From contig OY970820.1 of assembly GCA_963853835.1 (NCBI GenBank), positions 44,924,907 to 44,988,906 of the forward strand: a stretch of DNA of 64,000 bases, read 5' to 3'. The translations under genes were made by a program, and so were the position numbers. This DNA is from Calendula officinalis (lineage: Eukaryota; Streptophyta; Magnoliopsida; Asterales; Asteraceae). Every line of letters begins with the position of its first letter. The first letter of the stretch is position 1. This document shows positions 1 through 12,304 of the stretch, in pieces. Under the pieces are notes generated by a model. That model was given only the letters and a program-made list of their open reading frames with translations, was not told the origin of the DNA and did not search any database.

Positions 1-577
1 CGACTAGTTTTTTGTGGATTTTTCTGCTGTTTTTTCCTTTGATTTTTTCCTGCAATTCTTTGCTGCCTGCAATTATATTCGCTGATATGTATATAAATTC
101 GATATACAAAAATCATATATACTATATAGTTAACAGAAATCATATATATATACACATGAAACGTGATACTGATATATATTTAAACTCAAGATACAAAAAA
201 AACAAACAGAATCAATCGTGATATAGACGAGCATATACTGATATACAAAATCGAGATACAATGAATTGCTTTCTTAAATCGTATTTGAGCATTTCTTGGA
301 AGAAAAGAAGAATGCATACGAACCAGACCAAGAATTGATATCGACGGCTTTGGAATAGACAGAATATACCCTACAAAAAAGTCTTTTAATATACCGGTTC
401 TAAACCCGGTTTAACCGGAACCGAACCGGCCCGGGACCGGTAAACTCGGTTTGCTGTTTTTGGTAAGATATAAGAACCGGAAACCGGACCGCTTAAGCCG
501 GTTCCGGTTCGGTTCGGTGCCGGTTCCGGTTCGGTGCCGGTTCGGTTCCGGTTTTTCGGTTTTGGTGCACATCCCTA
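1..577. mobile_element. Non-autonomous hAT element, copy A (left end off window)
   Basis: This is the right 577 bp of an element that is complete at 11558-12304. The two align with no gaps at an offset of 11727, and I see one difference, G at 158 against A at 11885. The right terminus is CACATCCCTA, the inverse of the left terminus TAGGGGTGTG of copy B apart from one base. It is followed by the octamer CCAAGAAG (578-585), which also stands immediately left of copy B. Eight-base target duplications and TAGGG-type ends are typical of hAT transposons. The interior is packed with CCGGTTCCGG-like subterminal repeats and has no transposase. Its short open frames follow those repeats and are not genes. 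Confidence 0.85.
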
Positions 578-3080
578 CCAAGAAGTGTTCCTTCGGCATC
601 AGCAAGGGCAAGTTCCTGGGCCACGTTGTTACGATGCAAGGAATTCAAGCCAACCCAGATAAAGTCGAAGGCTTGATAAAAATGAACACTCCGCGAACGA
701 TGAAAGACGTACAGAGGCTTAACGGGAAGTTAGCGGCTTTGGGACGTTTTCTCGCCAAATCAGCAGAGAAGGCCATCCCTTTCTTCAGAACTCTGCATGG
801 TTGTACGAAGAAAGGAAAAGTCGAATGGACGGGCGAAGCAGGAGAAGCTCTCCTGAAACTAAAACAACACCTGAGGGCGCTTCCAACAATGGCAAGTCCG
901 GTGCAGGGGGAACCTCTCGTAATGTATCTATCTACCAATACAGAAGCGGTCAGTTCTGTACTCATAGCAGAAAGAGAAGGGAAGCAAGTTCCCGTGTACT
1001 TCGTCAGTAGAGCCCTGCAAGGAGCAGAACTCAATTATTCAGTGATAGAAAGGCTTATCTTGTCGCTAGTATACTCCGTCAGGCGATTAAAAAGGTACTT
1101 CCAGGCACTCACGGTAACAGTGTTGACAAATCAGCCAATCCGGAATATACTTCCTCAGCCGGAACGGTCCGGAAGAATGACGAAATGGGCAATTGAATTG
1201 GGGGAACACGATATAACGTTCAAACCACGGGTGAGTATCAAAGGCCAAGCTCTGGCTGATTTCCTGGTAGAGGTACCAGACGAAGAGCATACTTTAGTGA
1301 TAGAAGAAAGAGGAGGAAAAGACCCTGTGATGTGTGCCGCCAAAGTTATGAGACCGGTAAGTAATGTGTGGACGATGCACACGGACGGAGCGGCAGGAAG
1401 GGATGGTTGTGGCGCTGGAGTCATCATCACCGGACCCAACGAAGAGGGAATAACTTACGCTCTCCGGACTTCAAGTGCTCAAACAACGAAGCAGAATACG
1501 AAGCTCTTCTCGCAGGTCTCAGTTTGGCACAAAGTTTGGGAATAAAAGTTCTTGAAGCCTTCACAGATTCCATGTTGGTAGTCAATCAAGTTAACGGAAC
1601 GTATGAGGCAAAAGAAGTTAGCATGCAGAGGTACTTGAACAAAGCAAAAAAGGGCGTGGAAAGCTTCCGTGAATTTAGCATTACTCAGGTACCACGAACG
1701 AAGAACAAAGAGGCTGATGCGCTGAGCAAACTAGCCTCGATGTTGTACGATCACTTAACTAAGGAGGTCTTAGTAGATGTCCTTTCGCGAAGAAGCATTG
1801 AAGAACGGCGAGAAGAAGTGATGGAAATAGACGACGGATGTAATTGCTGGATGCAACCCATTCGGCAGTACTTAACGACAGGGTCTTTGCCTAGCAACGA
1901 GGTAAGTGCAAGGAAATTACGAATCAATGCTGGGAAGTATACAATCATGGCCGGAAGGTTATACCGAAAAGGTTACTCCACTCCATGGTTAAAATGCCTG
2001 AGTCAAAACGAAGCAGGAAGAGCTGTTACCGACATTCACGAAGGGTTGTGCGGGTCACACTCCGGTTCCAGAGCCCTAACGCAGAAACTATTTCGAACCG
2101 GTTACTTCTGGCCCAGTATGGCGAAGGATACTCAGGAATATGTGAAGAAATGTCAAAAGTGTCAAGCATATTCTAACGTACCTGCGGCAGCTCCGGTAAG
2201 TTTAACTAGCATCCATAGCCCATGGCCATTCTGTCAATGGGGAATAGATATTGTGGGACCTTTCCCAAAAGCTCCGGGGGGCCTGCAGTTCCTTGTGGTA
2301 ACAATTGACTATTTCACCAAATGGGTAGAGGCGGAACCAATGGCGTGCATATCCGGAGCGAACATTGTCAAATCTGTGTGGAGGCAAGTTGTGTGTAGGT
2401 TTGGACTTCCCCATACAATAATAAGTGACAACGGGAAGCAATTCGCTAACAACCCTTTCAAAAGTTGGTGTGAAAAGCTAAGTATTCGGCAAAATTTCAC
2501 ATCCGTAGCACATCCGCAGGCAAACGATCAGACGGAGGTGACGAATCGAACAATACTGAAAGGCATCAAAACCAGGTTTAAAAGGGCGCAAGGTAGTTGG
2601 GCGGACGAATTGCAAAGCGTGTTGTGGTCTTACCGAACCACTCTGCGGAGAGGAACAAAAGAGACTCCGTATAGCCTAGTGTACGGAACGGAAGCGGTCA
2701 TTCCCATAGAGTTAACCATTCCGTCACCCCGGGTCGAAAGCTTCCGATTGGAAGGAAACTCCGAAGCCTTAAAGCACAACCTTGACCTAGTGGAGGAACG
2801 GAGGGAGAATGCTGCGCTGCGACAAGCGGCGTACAAAGCGATGACAGAAGCATACTACAACAAGAAAGTACGAGGAGAGGTATGCAAGGTGGGGGACCTG
2901 GTTTTACGCAAAAACGAAGCCAGTCTTTATTACAAACCAGGAAAATTATGCCCAAATTGGGAAGGTCCCTATCGAGTTAAGGAAGCAAGAAGGAATGGCT
3001 CATACATACTGGAAACCTTGGCCGGATCGATAATCCCCAGGACTTGGAACATGAGGAATCTGCGACGATTCCACTTTTAG
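578..3080 (+). pseudogene. Ty3/gypsy pol 3' half: RT end, RNase H, integrase
   Basis: The frame opens with reverse-transcriptase residues (KKCSFGISKGKFLGH) that continue the RT broken off at 11557. Next comes the RT/RNase H region (THTDG-type motif near 1380, then NNEAEYEALLAGL). Integrase has an HHCC zinc region (about 2030-2165), the catalytic aspartates in WGIDIVGP (about 2240) and ISDNGKQF (about 2425), the glutamate in NDQTEVTNR (about 2530), and a C-terminal GPYRV module (about 2965). A frameshift near 1465 moves the reading from frame 1 to frame 0 in the middle of RNase H. The integrase catalytic triad looks intact. The plant Tat-like lineage is inferred from domain order and the downstream antisense ORF. 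Confidence 0.9.
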
Positions 3081-3616
3081 TTACCTAAAATTTGTTTTGC
3101 TTCGTGAGCATGTAATTTTCCTTAAGTACTTAGACAGATAGATATCTGCTAAAACATGTCTTCGAACTATCAAGTAGTAATGAAAGCTTTAGTGAGAAGC
3201 CGAATTTAGCGTTATACTTTGTTAAAAGTAAGCAAAACTTATCGACGAATGTTACTCAAGCGTACAAATTTCATAGCTATGAAAAGGATTTTTTAAGACC
3301 GGAAGGTCATGAAAATTCTTATCTCAGACGAAATACTGAGATACGCGACGAAACGAAAGGTTCTGTTTAAAGTAGGGGACGCCTTATAATAAACGACCTA
3401 ATAATAATAAAGCGACGAAAATAAAAGCGATAGAGAAACAAAAGCGATTCGTTAAATATATAAATAACAAGACAAATAAGCATGGTTCATACAAAGTACA
3501 TTACGACGAATCATCACACGGATTAAATAAACAAACAAAATACAAAGATTGGTCCGTTAACCATCAAAACAAAAGAACGTCCAAAAAACAAACAAAGGCA
3601 GATCAGCAGTTTATCG
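3081..3616 (+). other. Gypsy 3' noncoding region
   Basis: This follows the integrase stop codon and precedes the antisense ORF. It holds many CGAC/CGAA words like the coding part of the element, and no convincing ORF. I could not place a polypurine tract or the start of a 3' LTR in it. Confidence 0.6.
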
Positions 3617-4160
3617 TCAAGCGGCCGGATCACGGGTAGAACTTTCACCAGCAGGAGGAGGAATGGGAGGGATCTTCACGGTCAAATCCTTCACCTCCTC
3701 CAGACTTACCACCCCATTCTCTAAGGATTCAAGCAGGGTGTAATCAGAACCAATTAACTCGCCAAATAGCTCCACTATACGATCTTTAGACTCCGGATAA
3801 TTGTGAACCAGTTCCTTATCCTGAAGAAGATTTGAGTACGCCTCATGCGTATCCACACAGCCTTGATAGCGTCCGAAACGAACACTCTCCTCCTGAAGGC
3901 GAGAATTCCGAGCCACAAACTCGGTCGAAGAAAGAAACGCCTCTACAACCCCAGAAATTCCCTTCTGTAGCAACCAACGCACATCACCATCACTGGCATC
4001 AACCAATCCTTTCTGCTTTTCAACCTCTAAACCTAGAGCCTGATTCCCAGTATCCAACTCTAGACAACGGCGCTCCGAATCCTTGAGCTGGTTATCTTTT
4101 TCGACAAGGGAAGCCTCCAACTCGGCAATACGAGACGAAGTATCCAACGCATATGAATAT
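3617..4160 (-). pseudogene. Antisense ORF (aORF-type) of the gypsy element, truncated
   Basis: A minus-strand frame follows integrase in the opposite orientation. It encodes a charged, coiled-coil-like protein (heptad-rich RIAELEASLVEKDNQLKDSE, ending with a proline-rich tail and STRDPAA). Some plant Tat-lineage elements are known to carry an antisense ORF between integrase and the 3' LTR, and position and orientation fit that. The frame runs on to 4219, but the N-terminal twenty or so residues beyond about 4160 look like flanking DNA, so the ORF is probably cut at its 5' end. Its function is unknown. Confidence 0.55.
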
Positions 4161-4859
4161 GAATGTAGACCGTAAGCCGTACCGAATTCGTTTGTACTAG
4201 TGCAAATGACGTGGACCAATCAGAGAATTCCAAGTGGCATTATGGACGAATAGGAATGCTTGGAATTGCCATGGTGTCAAACCCTCTTCAAATTTAGGCC
4301 TCATATATAGGGTATGATTAATTAAAGTTGATTTTGATTTTGCTGATTTCAACTTCAATAGTTGAAAGATGTTTTCTGCAATGAAGCTTCTAAAAACCGA
4401 TTTGTGCATTAAAATGAGTGCTGATTTTTTGAATCAAACGTCGATATGTGCAGTAGGAAAAAAACTCCTTTAAATGTTACAATCGAAAGTGTAATCAATC
4501 GCTTTTTGAAAATGTAAGAACGAATAACTCAACTTTAAAATGTAATTTATAGACCTTTTTTTACATATGTAATGAAATCGTACGTTCTATTTTTTTTATA
4601 TTTTCTTTTATATAATATGAATAAAAAATTATGCAAACCCTTAAACTTTTTACTGGGTCCACCATTGGTTAGGGCCAAAAAGATGACTAGCTAGTTAACA
4701 TTTTTTAGTCATTGTGTATTTATTAATTTGTACTTTAATCAAAATAAAAATGTTTAAATTTGTAAGTAACATAGTGATAAAAGAACGTTATCAGTGTCTC
4801 ATAGTATGCATGCACGTTAACACATACATATACGAGTGTATTTATATATGCCGAGAAAA
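4161..4859. other. AT-rich DNA, gypsy boundary
   Basis: The GC-rich gypsy sequence gives way to AT-rich DNA at about 4160-4200. No gene, LTR end or inverted repeat was recognised. A 70-residue minus-strand frame (4197-4409) has no recognisable features. Confidence 0.5.
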
Positions 4860-5067
4860 CAGTTGGCGTAGATCAACTGACCATTAAAGGAAAACCTTGG
4901 GGAGTTTTCTTTGACATGGATTCTGGTTCGAATCTTGCTGAAAGTTTTTTCTCAGGTGAGGTGATATGGTTCTTCCCCATAGGTGGAAGGTTCGAGGGAA
5001 GACATGCCGCCCCTTTGGATGTCACTGTCTAGGATCGAACCACTAACTTATTAATTGGCTGTTCAAA
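4860..5067 (+). repeat. tRNA-derived SINE, family 1 (old copy)
   Basis: The segment contains a pol III B-box-like GGTTCGAATCTTG (about 4925). Its body and 3' end (CATAGGTGGAAGGTTCGAGG, then CTGTTCAAAAAA) match the reverse complement of the SINE at 57891-58088. The A box is poorly preserved, so this is an older, diverged copy. Confidence 0.65.
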
Positions 5068-5089
5068 AAATAATTTAGTTCAAGATGCA

Positions 5090-5393
5090 TAAAGGTGAGC
5101 ATTTTGGTCGAAAAAACCGAATCGAACCGAAAAGCAACCGAAACATAACTGAAACCGAAAAAATGTAAATGGTTCAGTTTTCAGTTTTGTAATTTCATGA
5201 TTTTTGGTTTTGATCCTATCGGTTTCGGTCCGGTTCTCGGATATGGGTGAACATTTGGGCTGAAATAACCGAACCGAAACATAAAACGTGTAATCGGTTC
5301 GGTTTTCGGATTTAAAAATTCATCGTTTTCGTTTTCAGTCATATTGGTTTCGGTTTCGGATTTGGTTCAGTTTCCGGGCATCGCTCACCCCTA
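5090..5393. mobile_element. hAT MITE, 304 bp, with 8-bp target duplication
   Basis: The left end TAAAGGTGAGC and right end GCTCACCCCTA are inverted repeats with small differences. The octamer AAGATGCA flanks the element on both sides (5082-5089 and 5394-5401). The interior consists of CCGAAACCGAA-type words and their complement, with no coding capacity. Confidence 0.85.
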
Positions 5394-5401
5394 AAGATGC
5401 A

Positions 5402-8140
5402 TTTTAGTACTCATGAACTTTGTTAACCGAGTAATCTACTATCATTAACTATTAAAAATGCACATTGTACCTTCAAACTTGGAAAAATAGTCAATTCAGC
5501 ATCTATCACTTACTAATTCACTTACTAATTTGTACTTAAATTCTAACATCATATGCGTCGAGTTTCAGTTTTTGGAGATGAACTTAATTTATTTTAGTTC
5601 GTCGGAAGTTATAAGAGAAGTAAATCATGTAAACAAACAATCAAATTAATGAGTCAAAGTTTTCTAAATTGACAATTTTTGCAACTTCGGAGTACCATAT
5701 TGTACCTTTTGTAATTCAGGATACTATAGAAGTTAGTCAAGCAAGTTCATGATATTAAAATTATTTTTCCGTTTATAAATAAACATTTAAATGAAAATGG
5801 ATATGAAAATATAATGTTATGAAGAGCCTAATCAAAGTCAACCATATATTAAGTTCTTAACCCCCATTACGAATTAGAATCAAATCCATTAAAAAAAGCG
5901 TCATACTAATTTATCATTTCGTACATTAAAAGTCGTATTGAATATAAGAATTCGTACCATTAAAAGCATTCGATGTCAAAAGGTATATCAAGAAAAGAAA
6001 TTGATATATTTTAATATAAGTTTTTTAATGAATCATTTTAAAACTCAGGAAATTAGTTGGATACATTGAACCATCTACACTAATTAGTTTAGCATAATCA
6101 TAGTTAAGGTGTCAACGTTATGGTCTTTTGTTTTTGTATGTATGTCTATAGTTATAGTTATATCGTAAATTAAACAGAAAATATGGTTTTACAGACATAT
6201 TATAATTCGTAAACTAAATTATGATTACCTAAATTTTGTATACAATGGTACCAAAGCTATCAACAATAAATTTAACTGGAAACAAAAAATATTTAGTCTA
6301 GCGGTATAAAAGATCAATAAACTACGTAGTACTAATTTATTATTTTATTTATTAGTGTCTTTAGAAAATTTTAATATATTGCTGTTAGAAAAAAAGAAAA
6401 TTTTAATATATAAATATTTCAATTTATGCCACTGCCTATGGTTGCAATGTACCTAGAATTTTAACTTAACTTTTTTGTGTTGGAATGTACTTGACCGCCG
6501 ACACTAGTGATTGGATTACACTGGAGCTTGCAAGAACAAAGAGGTTTCATGGTCGCCGGAAAAAAAGGTGTCGCCGGAGGATTTGGAGGTCACCCGTTCC
6601 TAACTTAATTATGATAATTTAACAACTTAAAAAAACACTTGATTTCACCAAATTTTTAACAAAATAAACAACCTTATTAAACGTGTGTGTATTTTATTGT
6701 TAAAACAAAACTACCAATCCTGTACTTTACTGTATTAGGTATCGGCTTTGGTTTCAGAGGAAAAATACAAATGTACAAATGAATTAATAGCTGGATACAT
6801 TGAACCTCCATCTAGTTTAAGATATATAATAAAGCTTTATGATCTACTTAGGGAACATTTACTTAAATATATCGATCTGGAATCATTTAATATATGTAAT
6901 GATTTCCTAAATTTATATTTAAAATTTGTTGACTCGTCTATTTTAATTATACTCGTACAATTGTTGGAGTGTAAATAATTTTGAGTCAAATAAAAAACCC
7001 AATTGATCAATAAAAAAACCATGCTACATTTTTTAGTTCGAGTATATATCCTGATACACATGAGCTGAATTTTTTTCGATAATCCGATTTCAAATTATTT
7101 TTTAACGCCTACTAAAACCCGAAAACCGAATTAAAACCCTCTTAAATTACAAGAGTAAAAAAACCCAAATAAATTGGAATTTTATTACTCTAAACATGAA
7201 TCATTGTACTACAAAAACACTATAATTAGTGAACATCAAAACTTATAACATATTAAATCTCAATCCAACTAATAAACCACCGTGTGAGCAAACCGATAAT
7301 AAACCCGAAAAAGTGAAGCCATCGGGTTTTAAAACCTAGTTTAATAACCTCATTAAACTTTCAAACGCCTCAAATGCACGCCCGTATAAACCTAAACTTG
7401 ATATCAAAGAATTGTATGAAAAAATGTTTCACTTAGGCATTTTAGCAAACACCTTGCGTGCAAATTCTACAAGACCACATTTTGAATACATGTCTATCAA
7501 TACAGATGATACCATGATGTTTGAAACTAGGTTATGTCTGATGGCATGACCGTGTATCTCAACAACGGGGGCTAAAACTACAGTTTGTGCAGTAACTGCT
7601 AATAAAATAGAAGTAAGTACGGAATCCGGTTTTTTACCGTTTTTGTCTATTATTTGGGAAAAATCAAACGTGTTACTCTAAAGATTGTGAAAACCTGGAT
7701 ATTGATGCGGACCATGTTACTAAATCACTTGTGCATGCACACATTTAAGGCCATTGATTTTGATATCACTGATTTCAGAACACGTGCGTAAAATGCAAGC
7801 AAATGTGAAATTATCGGGTTTTGTTTTTGAAAAAAGCATTTTTTTTGTAGAGATTAAATGTTTGTAGAAAGTAATGGGTTCGGGCGTAGGCTCTGATAAT
7901 GGAGTTCCATAGATAAACTGTAAACAGTTATGTGAGGCTTTTCATCGAACATTTGGCGTGCAGAAACAAGATCGTTATTGATTGCATAAAATTTGATGAT
8001 TTTTGTTGCGTAAAACGGGGTGTTGAAAAAGGTAGGTTTTGATTAGTAAAACATGGAATGAGTTTGTTCTTGAAAGTGTTTGATTTTGTTTTGCGAGTTC
8101 GAATACGAGTGATTTAAAATGAATGAACATCAACAATTAA
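5402..8140. other. AT-rich intergenic DNA, nothing recognised
   Basis: I find no gene, LTR end or paired inverted repeat here. The largest frame (6748-6978, 76 residues) is low in complexity and resembles no family I know. A short GC-rich patch at 6530-6595 (CGCCGG words) may be a fragment of an older element. This stretch lies between the two gypsy halves, so any junction of a former circle would be in it. Confidence 0.5.
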
Positions 8141-8698
8141 TGAGGTATACTACCTCTCCGGAGCGATAAGTACGAAACAGGGGCGGAGCGAATTAACCAA
8201 AGCATGCAAGACGAAACGCTCCGGACGACGAAGGAAAACGACAAAGAACATTTACATTCCCAAGGGCGGGTAGCGTACCGGCTTTTCAGGAAAACACCCC
8301 ACGCGCATTTAATGCGAACGGCGTGCAGGAAAGGTCCGCGAGTTTGTCCGTCGAACAATAGATTGAACCATCGCCTAATAACCGATGGATCCGAGGCGGT
8401 ATGGTCAAGACTGTCAACCCATCATCCCGCTCAACCTTCTCTTCTGAGTTCCCGCCTAAACTCATCGGCTATATAATTGATACTTAGCTAACTGCAAAGG
8501 TACATGCTCGCATTCAATACAATTCGCCTTTAATACCGCATTAAAGATCTTACGTCGATAAATATAATCTAACTTGACCGTCAGAGTGTTCTCACGAGGG
8601 ATACCCTCGGGGAGCAGCTGACGTAGAGTTTTCTCGTTGATTTCAGGTTATTCCTCAGAAGCTTCGTCTCATATCGCTTCGGGAAGGAACCGGTTACA
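8141..8698 (+). repeat. Gypsy 5' LTR, 3' portion (left edge unresolved)
   Basis: The right edge is clear: the sequence ends CCGGTTACA and is followed, after five bases, by a primer-binding site. A TATA-like CTATATAATTG sits at about 8468. GC-rich, CGAA-containing composition begins near 8141, at a short perfect inverted repeat (GAGGTA-TAC-TACCTC, 8142-8156). I found no second copy of this LTR in the window, so the left edge could be the true LTR start or a truncation. Confidence 0.6.
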
Positions 8699-8703
8699 AC
8701 ATT

Positions 8704-8720
8704 TGGCGCCATCCGTGGGA
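8704..8720 (+). promoter_or_regulatory. Primer-binding site of the gypsy element
   Basis: TGGCGCCATCCGTGGGA stands just after the LTR end. Its complement ends in ...GGCGCCA, as expected for pairing to a tRNA 3' CCA end. I cannot name the tRNA. Confidence 0.7.
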
Positions 8721-8751
8721 CCCAGAACGAAATGGTCCTCGATTCGACACC

Positions 8752-10169
8752 ATGGGGGATAAAACCAGCCTCCAACATCGCCAGGAGATGATCCCACCCC
8801 TCACCGCCCCGCTTCAGTCGTCGTTAACGCTACAACATGTCCTCCTCCTTCGGGTTCAGGGAAAAATGAGCCAACGGAGGAAGAAATCAGAGAGTTCAAT
8901 CTTTTCTGCAAATTCCGAAAGATGCGAGACCTGGAAAAAAGTAGGAGGAGGACGTCAGAAGGGAAAAACGGAGTCGGAAGAACCTTAACCTACTCCAGTG
9001 AAGAATCCACGGAGGAGGAATCTGCGGAAGAAGTTTACAAGGAAGAGACTCCTCCAGCCCGGAATAGAAGTCCGGAGACGAAAGAGCGAATTCCGGAAAG
9101 GCGGAGGGAACGAACTCCGATAAGACGAAGAGAACGCACTCCGGAAAGGCGGAGAGAACGTACTCCGGAGAGGCGGAAAGAACGAACCCCAGAAAGAAGA
9201 AGAGAGCAGACTCCGGGAGAAAGATCAGAAGGTTCAGCTCAGCGCCATCTTCCTATGTCTCGGAACTTCCGATCGCCGTTCACTGACGATATTAACGAAA
9301 TGCCGATTCCTCCGGGGCTCAGAGGTCCTAAGGTCAAGTCCTACGACGGAACCGGAGATCCGGACGACCATGTAGCTAGCTTCCGATGGGCTGTAAAAAC
9401 GATACCAATGGATCAGAAGTTGTGGTGCTTGTACTTCGCAGGAACCTTGGAAGGTTCGGCTCGATACTGGTTGTCCAGTTTGCCGCAAAGAAGCATAGCT
9501 AATTTCGAGGAACTTGTCGCTCAGTTTAGCCACAGCTTCATACAACAAAAGAAATACCAATAGAAATCTCAATCCATCATGGCTTGTAGACAGCGGGAAT
9601 GAGAGTCCAACAAGTTGTACTTCAAAAGGTTTAACGAGCAAAGCAGGAAGATGCCTGTACGGGAAGATTCACTCATAATAGCCGCCTTCACATACGGGCT
9701 CCGTGAAGGTGAATTATTTCGAGAGTTGTCGAAAAGAGATTTCGTTAAGGCAGACGATATGATCCACATGGTAAACAAGGTATTAAAGCAGGAAGAGGAG
9801 AGTGCGGAGAAACTTCGTTTTGAGGCCCAAAAGAAAAAAGGGACCTCCGGGTCGAATTCGTACAAGATAGGCGAGAGAGGAAGAGCGCCTCAAAGAACTC
9901 TGACCGGAGGAAGGTCTCCGTACAAAGGGCGATACAACGAAGGAAAGTTCGGTCCCGATAGATACGGCTCGCATCGCCAAGAAACGTATGCGGCAAACGA
10001 GTTGCGAAGGCCTGCCGAGGGAAGGGGCACGAGAAAGCGGTACCCTCGAGATCCAAATGCTTACTGCGATTTTCACAAAATAATGGGTCACACCACCACC
10101 ACGTGTGAAAGTTTTAAGAGGGAGAAAGAAGCCCAAGGGAAAGGGCGAACGGAAGTAACAGCTGCCTAA
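8752..10169 (+). pseudogene. Ty3/gypsy gag, broken
   Basis: Gag begins around the ATG at 8752, but the main frame (frame 0) is entered through a frameshift near 8800-8830. It then has an acidic stretch and an arginine-rich repeat of the unit RRRERTPE (about 9080-9210). The retrotransposon Gag core follows (PPGLRGPKVKSYDGTGDPDD, then FAGTLEGSARYWLSSLP). A zinc-knuckle-like CDFHKIMGHTTTTC lies at about 10065-10106. Stop codons at about 9561 and 9600 interrupt the core and a further stop ends the frame at 10169. The element cannot make intact Gag. Confidence 0.85.
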
Positions 10170-10312
10170 CCTCCTCCAAAGAACGTTGCGGCAACTTACA
10201 ATGCAGAAATACTCATGGTAGAAGAAGCGTTCGTCATGGAAGCAAGGCCTCCCTGCTCTCAGTCAAGAAAAAGAAAGGAAATATCGATAGAGTCGGAAGG
10301 GGAGATCCGGTT

Positions 10313-11557
10313 CCTGATGGGTACATAGGGACGGAGCCACTCGTAATTTCTGGTGTCATTGCTAAGACGATGGTAAGAAGAGTATATGTAGACACGGGAA
10401 GCTCGGCCAATATAGTGTACGAGCATTGTTTCGCAAAATTTGCTCCGGACGTCCGAGCATTGCTCAAGCCCGCTGGCGCCCCGGTTCTGGGATTTTCCGG
10501 TCAGTCTGTGTGGCCTGAAGGAAAGATTTACCTCCCTCTGATGTTAACAGATTGGGAGGGCCTAAGAAGCAAAACTATCTTGGCCGAATTCATCGTCATA
10601 AAAGCACCTTCGCGGTACAATGCGATATTAGGGCGAACAGGCATGTGGCAGTTGCAAGCAGTTCCTTCCACGGTCCATGGGTTGCTTAAGTTCCCGTCGG
10701 AACACAGAACAATCACGGTCCGGAGCATTCTCATGCCTCCGTTAGAATGCAACAGCGTGACTCATCAGGATAGATGGGTGGTTCAGGAAGAAGTCAACGT
10801 CGTGGTCAATCCAGAGTATCCCGATGCAACGGTACGGATCGGGGGGGATCTTCCCCCGAAGCTAAGAGAAGAGTTGGAAACGTTGCTCAAAAAATACAAA
10901 CATGCATTCGCTTGGGAGCCAAAGGATATGACAGGGGTATCCCGAGAAGTGGCAGAACATCGCCTGGGCCTAAACCAAGCTTTCCCCCCGGTGAAGCAAG
11001 CGAAGAGAGGAATGGCCCAAGACAGAAACGAGGTGATAAATAAGGAGGTAAGGGACCTGGTGGAAGCAGGAGTATTGCGTAGTACGCAATACCCGGAGTG
11101 GGTGGCCAATCCGGTTCTGGTAAAGAAAGGGGACGGTACCATGCGCATGTGCGTGGACTTCAAAGACCTCAATAAAGCATGCCCAAAAGATAGTTACCCC
11201 CTTCCGGAGATAGAACAGAAGGTCGAATCCTTGGGAGGATTCCGGTGGAAATCCTTCCTAGATGCGTATAAAGGATACCATCAAGTTCAAATGGCTCGAG
11301 AAGACGAGGAAAAGACGGCTTTCCATACGGCAAAGGGAACGTATTGTTACGTCAAGATGCCTTTCGGCCTCCGGAATGCTGGGGCAACGTATTAACGGTT
11401 GGTAGACAAAGCCTTCGAGAAGCAGGTCGGAAGGAACTTGGAAGTTTATGTCGATGATATGGTTATAAAGAGCAAGGGGGATGCCAACTTGCTCTGCGAC
11501 GTGGAAGAAACTCTGTTACAGCTAATAAAGATCAATATGAAGTTAAACCCCAAGAAG
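10313..11557 (+). pseudogene. Ty3/gypsy protease and first half of reverse transcriptase
   Basis: The reading is in frame 2, shifted from gag. The aspartic protease shows the active site VDTGSSANIVYE (about 10388). The RT has the CVDFKDLNKACPKDSYPLP and MPFGLRNAGATY blocks and the catalytic YVDDM (about 11450). A stop codon at 11393-11395 follows ATY, where an ordinary element would read on. The frame then continues to KLNPKK at 11557, where the hAT element begins. The next RT residues are found at 578, upstream in the window. Confidence 0.9.
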
Positions 11558-12304
11558 TAGGGGTGTGTTCGGTTCCGGAACCGGACCGAACCGGACCGGA
11601 ACCGGTAAACCCGGGTGCCCAAAAAAACCAAATTTAAAGACCGGAAACCGGACCGGTAAAACCGGTTCCGGTCCCGGTTCGGTTGCGGTTCGGGTCGGTC
11701 TACAACCGGGTTTAGAACCGATAAACCCGACTAGTTTTTTGTGGATTTTTCTGCTGTTTTTTCCTTTGATTTTTTCCTGCAATTCTTTGCTGCCTGCAAT
11801 TATATTCGCTGATATGTATATAAATTCGATATACAAAAATCATATATACTATATAGTTAACAGAAATCATATATATATACACATAAAACGTGATACTGAT
11901 ATATATTTAAACTCAAGATACAAAAAAAACAAACAGAATCAATCGTGATATAGACGAGCATATACTGATATACAAAATCGAGATACAATGAATTGCTTTC
12001 TTAAATCGTATTTGAGCATTTCTTGGAAGAAAAGAAGAATGCATACGAACCAGACCAAGAATTGATATCGACGGCTTTGGAATAGACAGAATATACCCTA
12101 CAAAAAAGTCTTTTAATATACCGGTTCTAAACCCGGTTTAACCGGAACCGAACCGGCCCGGGACCGGTAAACTCGGTTTGCTGTTTTTGGTAAGATATAA
12201 GAACCGGAAACCGGACCGCTTAAGCCGGTTCCGGTTCGGTTCGGTGCCGGTTCCGGTTCGGTGCCGGTTCGGTTCCGGTTTTTCGGTTTTGGTGCACATC
12301 CCTA
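11558..12304. mobile_element. Non-autonomous hAT element, copy B (complete, 747 bp)
   Basis: The element runs from TAGGGGTGTGTTCGG to GGTGCACATCCCTA. Its left flank is CCAAGAAG (11550-11557) but its right flank is CATAACAG (12305-12312), so it lacks the matching duplication expected of a simple insertion. The outer thirds are arrays of CCGGTTCCGG/ACCGGAACCG words, which could bind transposase as subterminal repeats of hAT elements often do. The middle is AT-rich. There is no transposase. Confidence 0.9.

Noticed and set aside
12..221. 69-residue frame in hAT copy A and its longer form at 11565-11948
   Set aside because: Its residues follow the CCGGTT repeats and an AT-rich core. It is not a transposase and its start differs only because the window cuts the element.
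6748..6978. 76-residue frame in the AT-rich gap
   Set aside because: Low-complexity leucine/isoleucine-rich translation, no homologue known to me, no promoter or splice evidence.
8204..8476. 90-residue frame within the gypsy LTR
   Set aside because: It overlaps the LTR promoter region and has no recognisable domain; a chance frame in GC-rich LTR DNA is more likely.
1..12304. Two independent hAT insertions as a simple explanation for copies A and B
   Set aside because: Independent insertions would each have their own matching octamers; here the matching octamer is shared between the inner flanks of the two copies and the RT frame joins across them.
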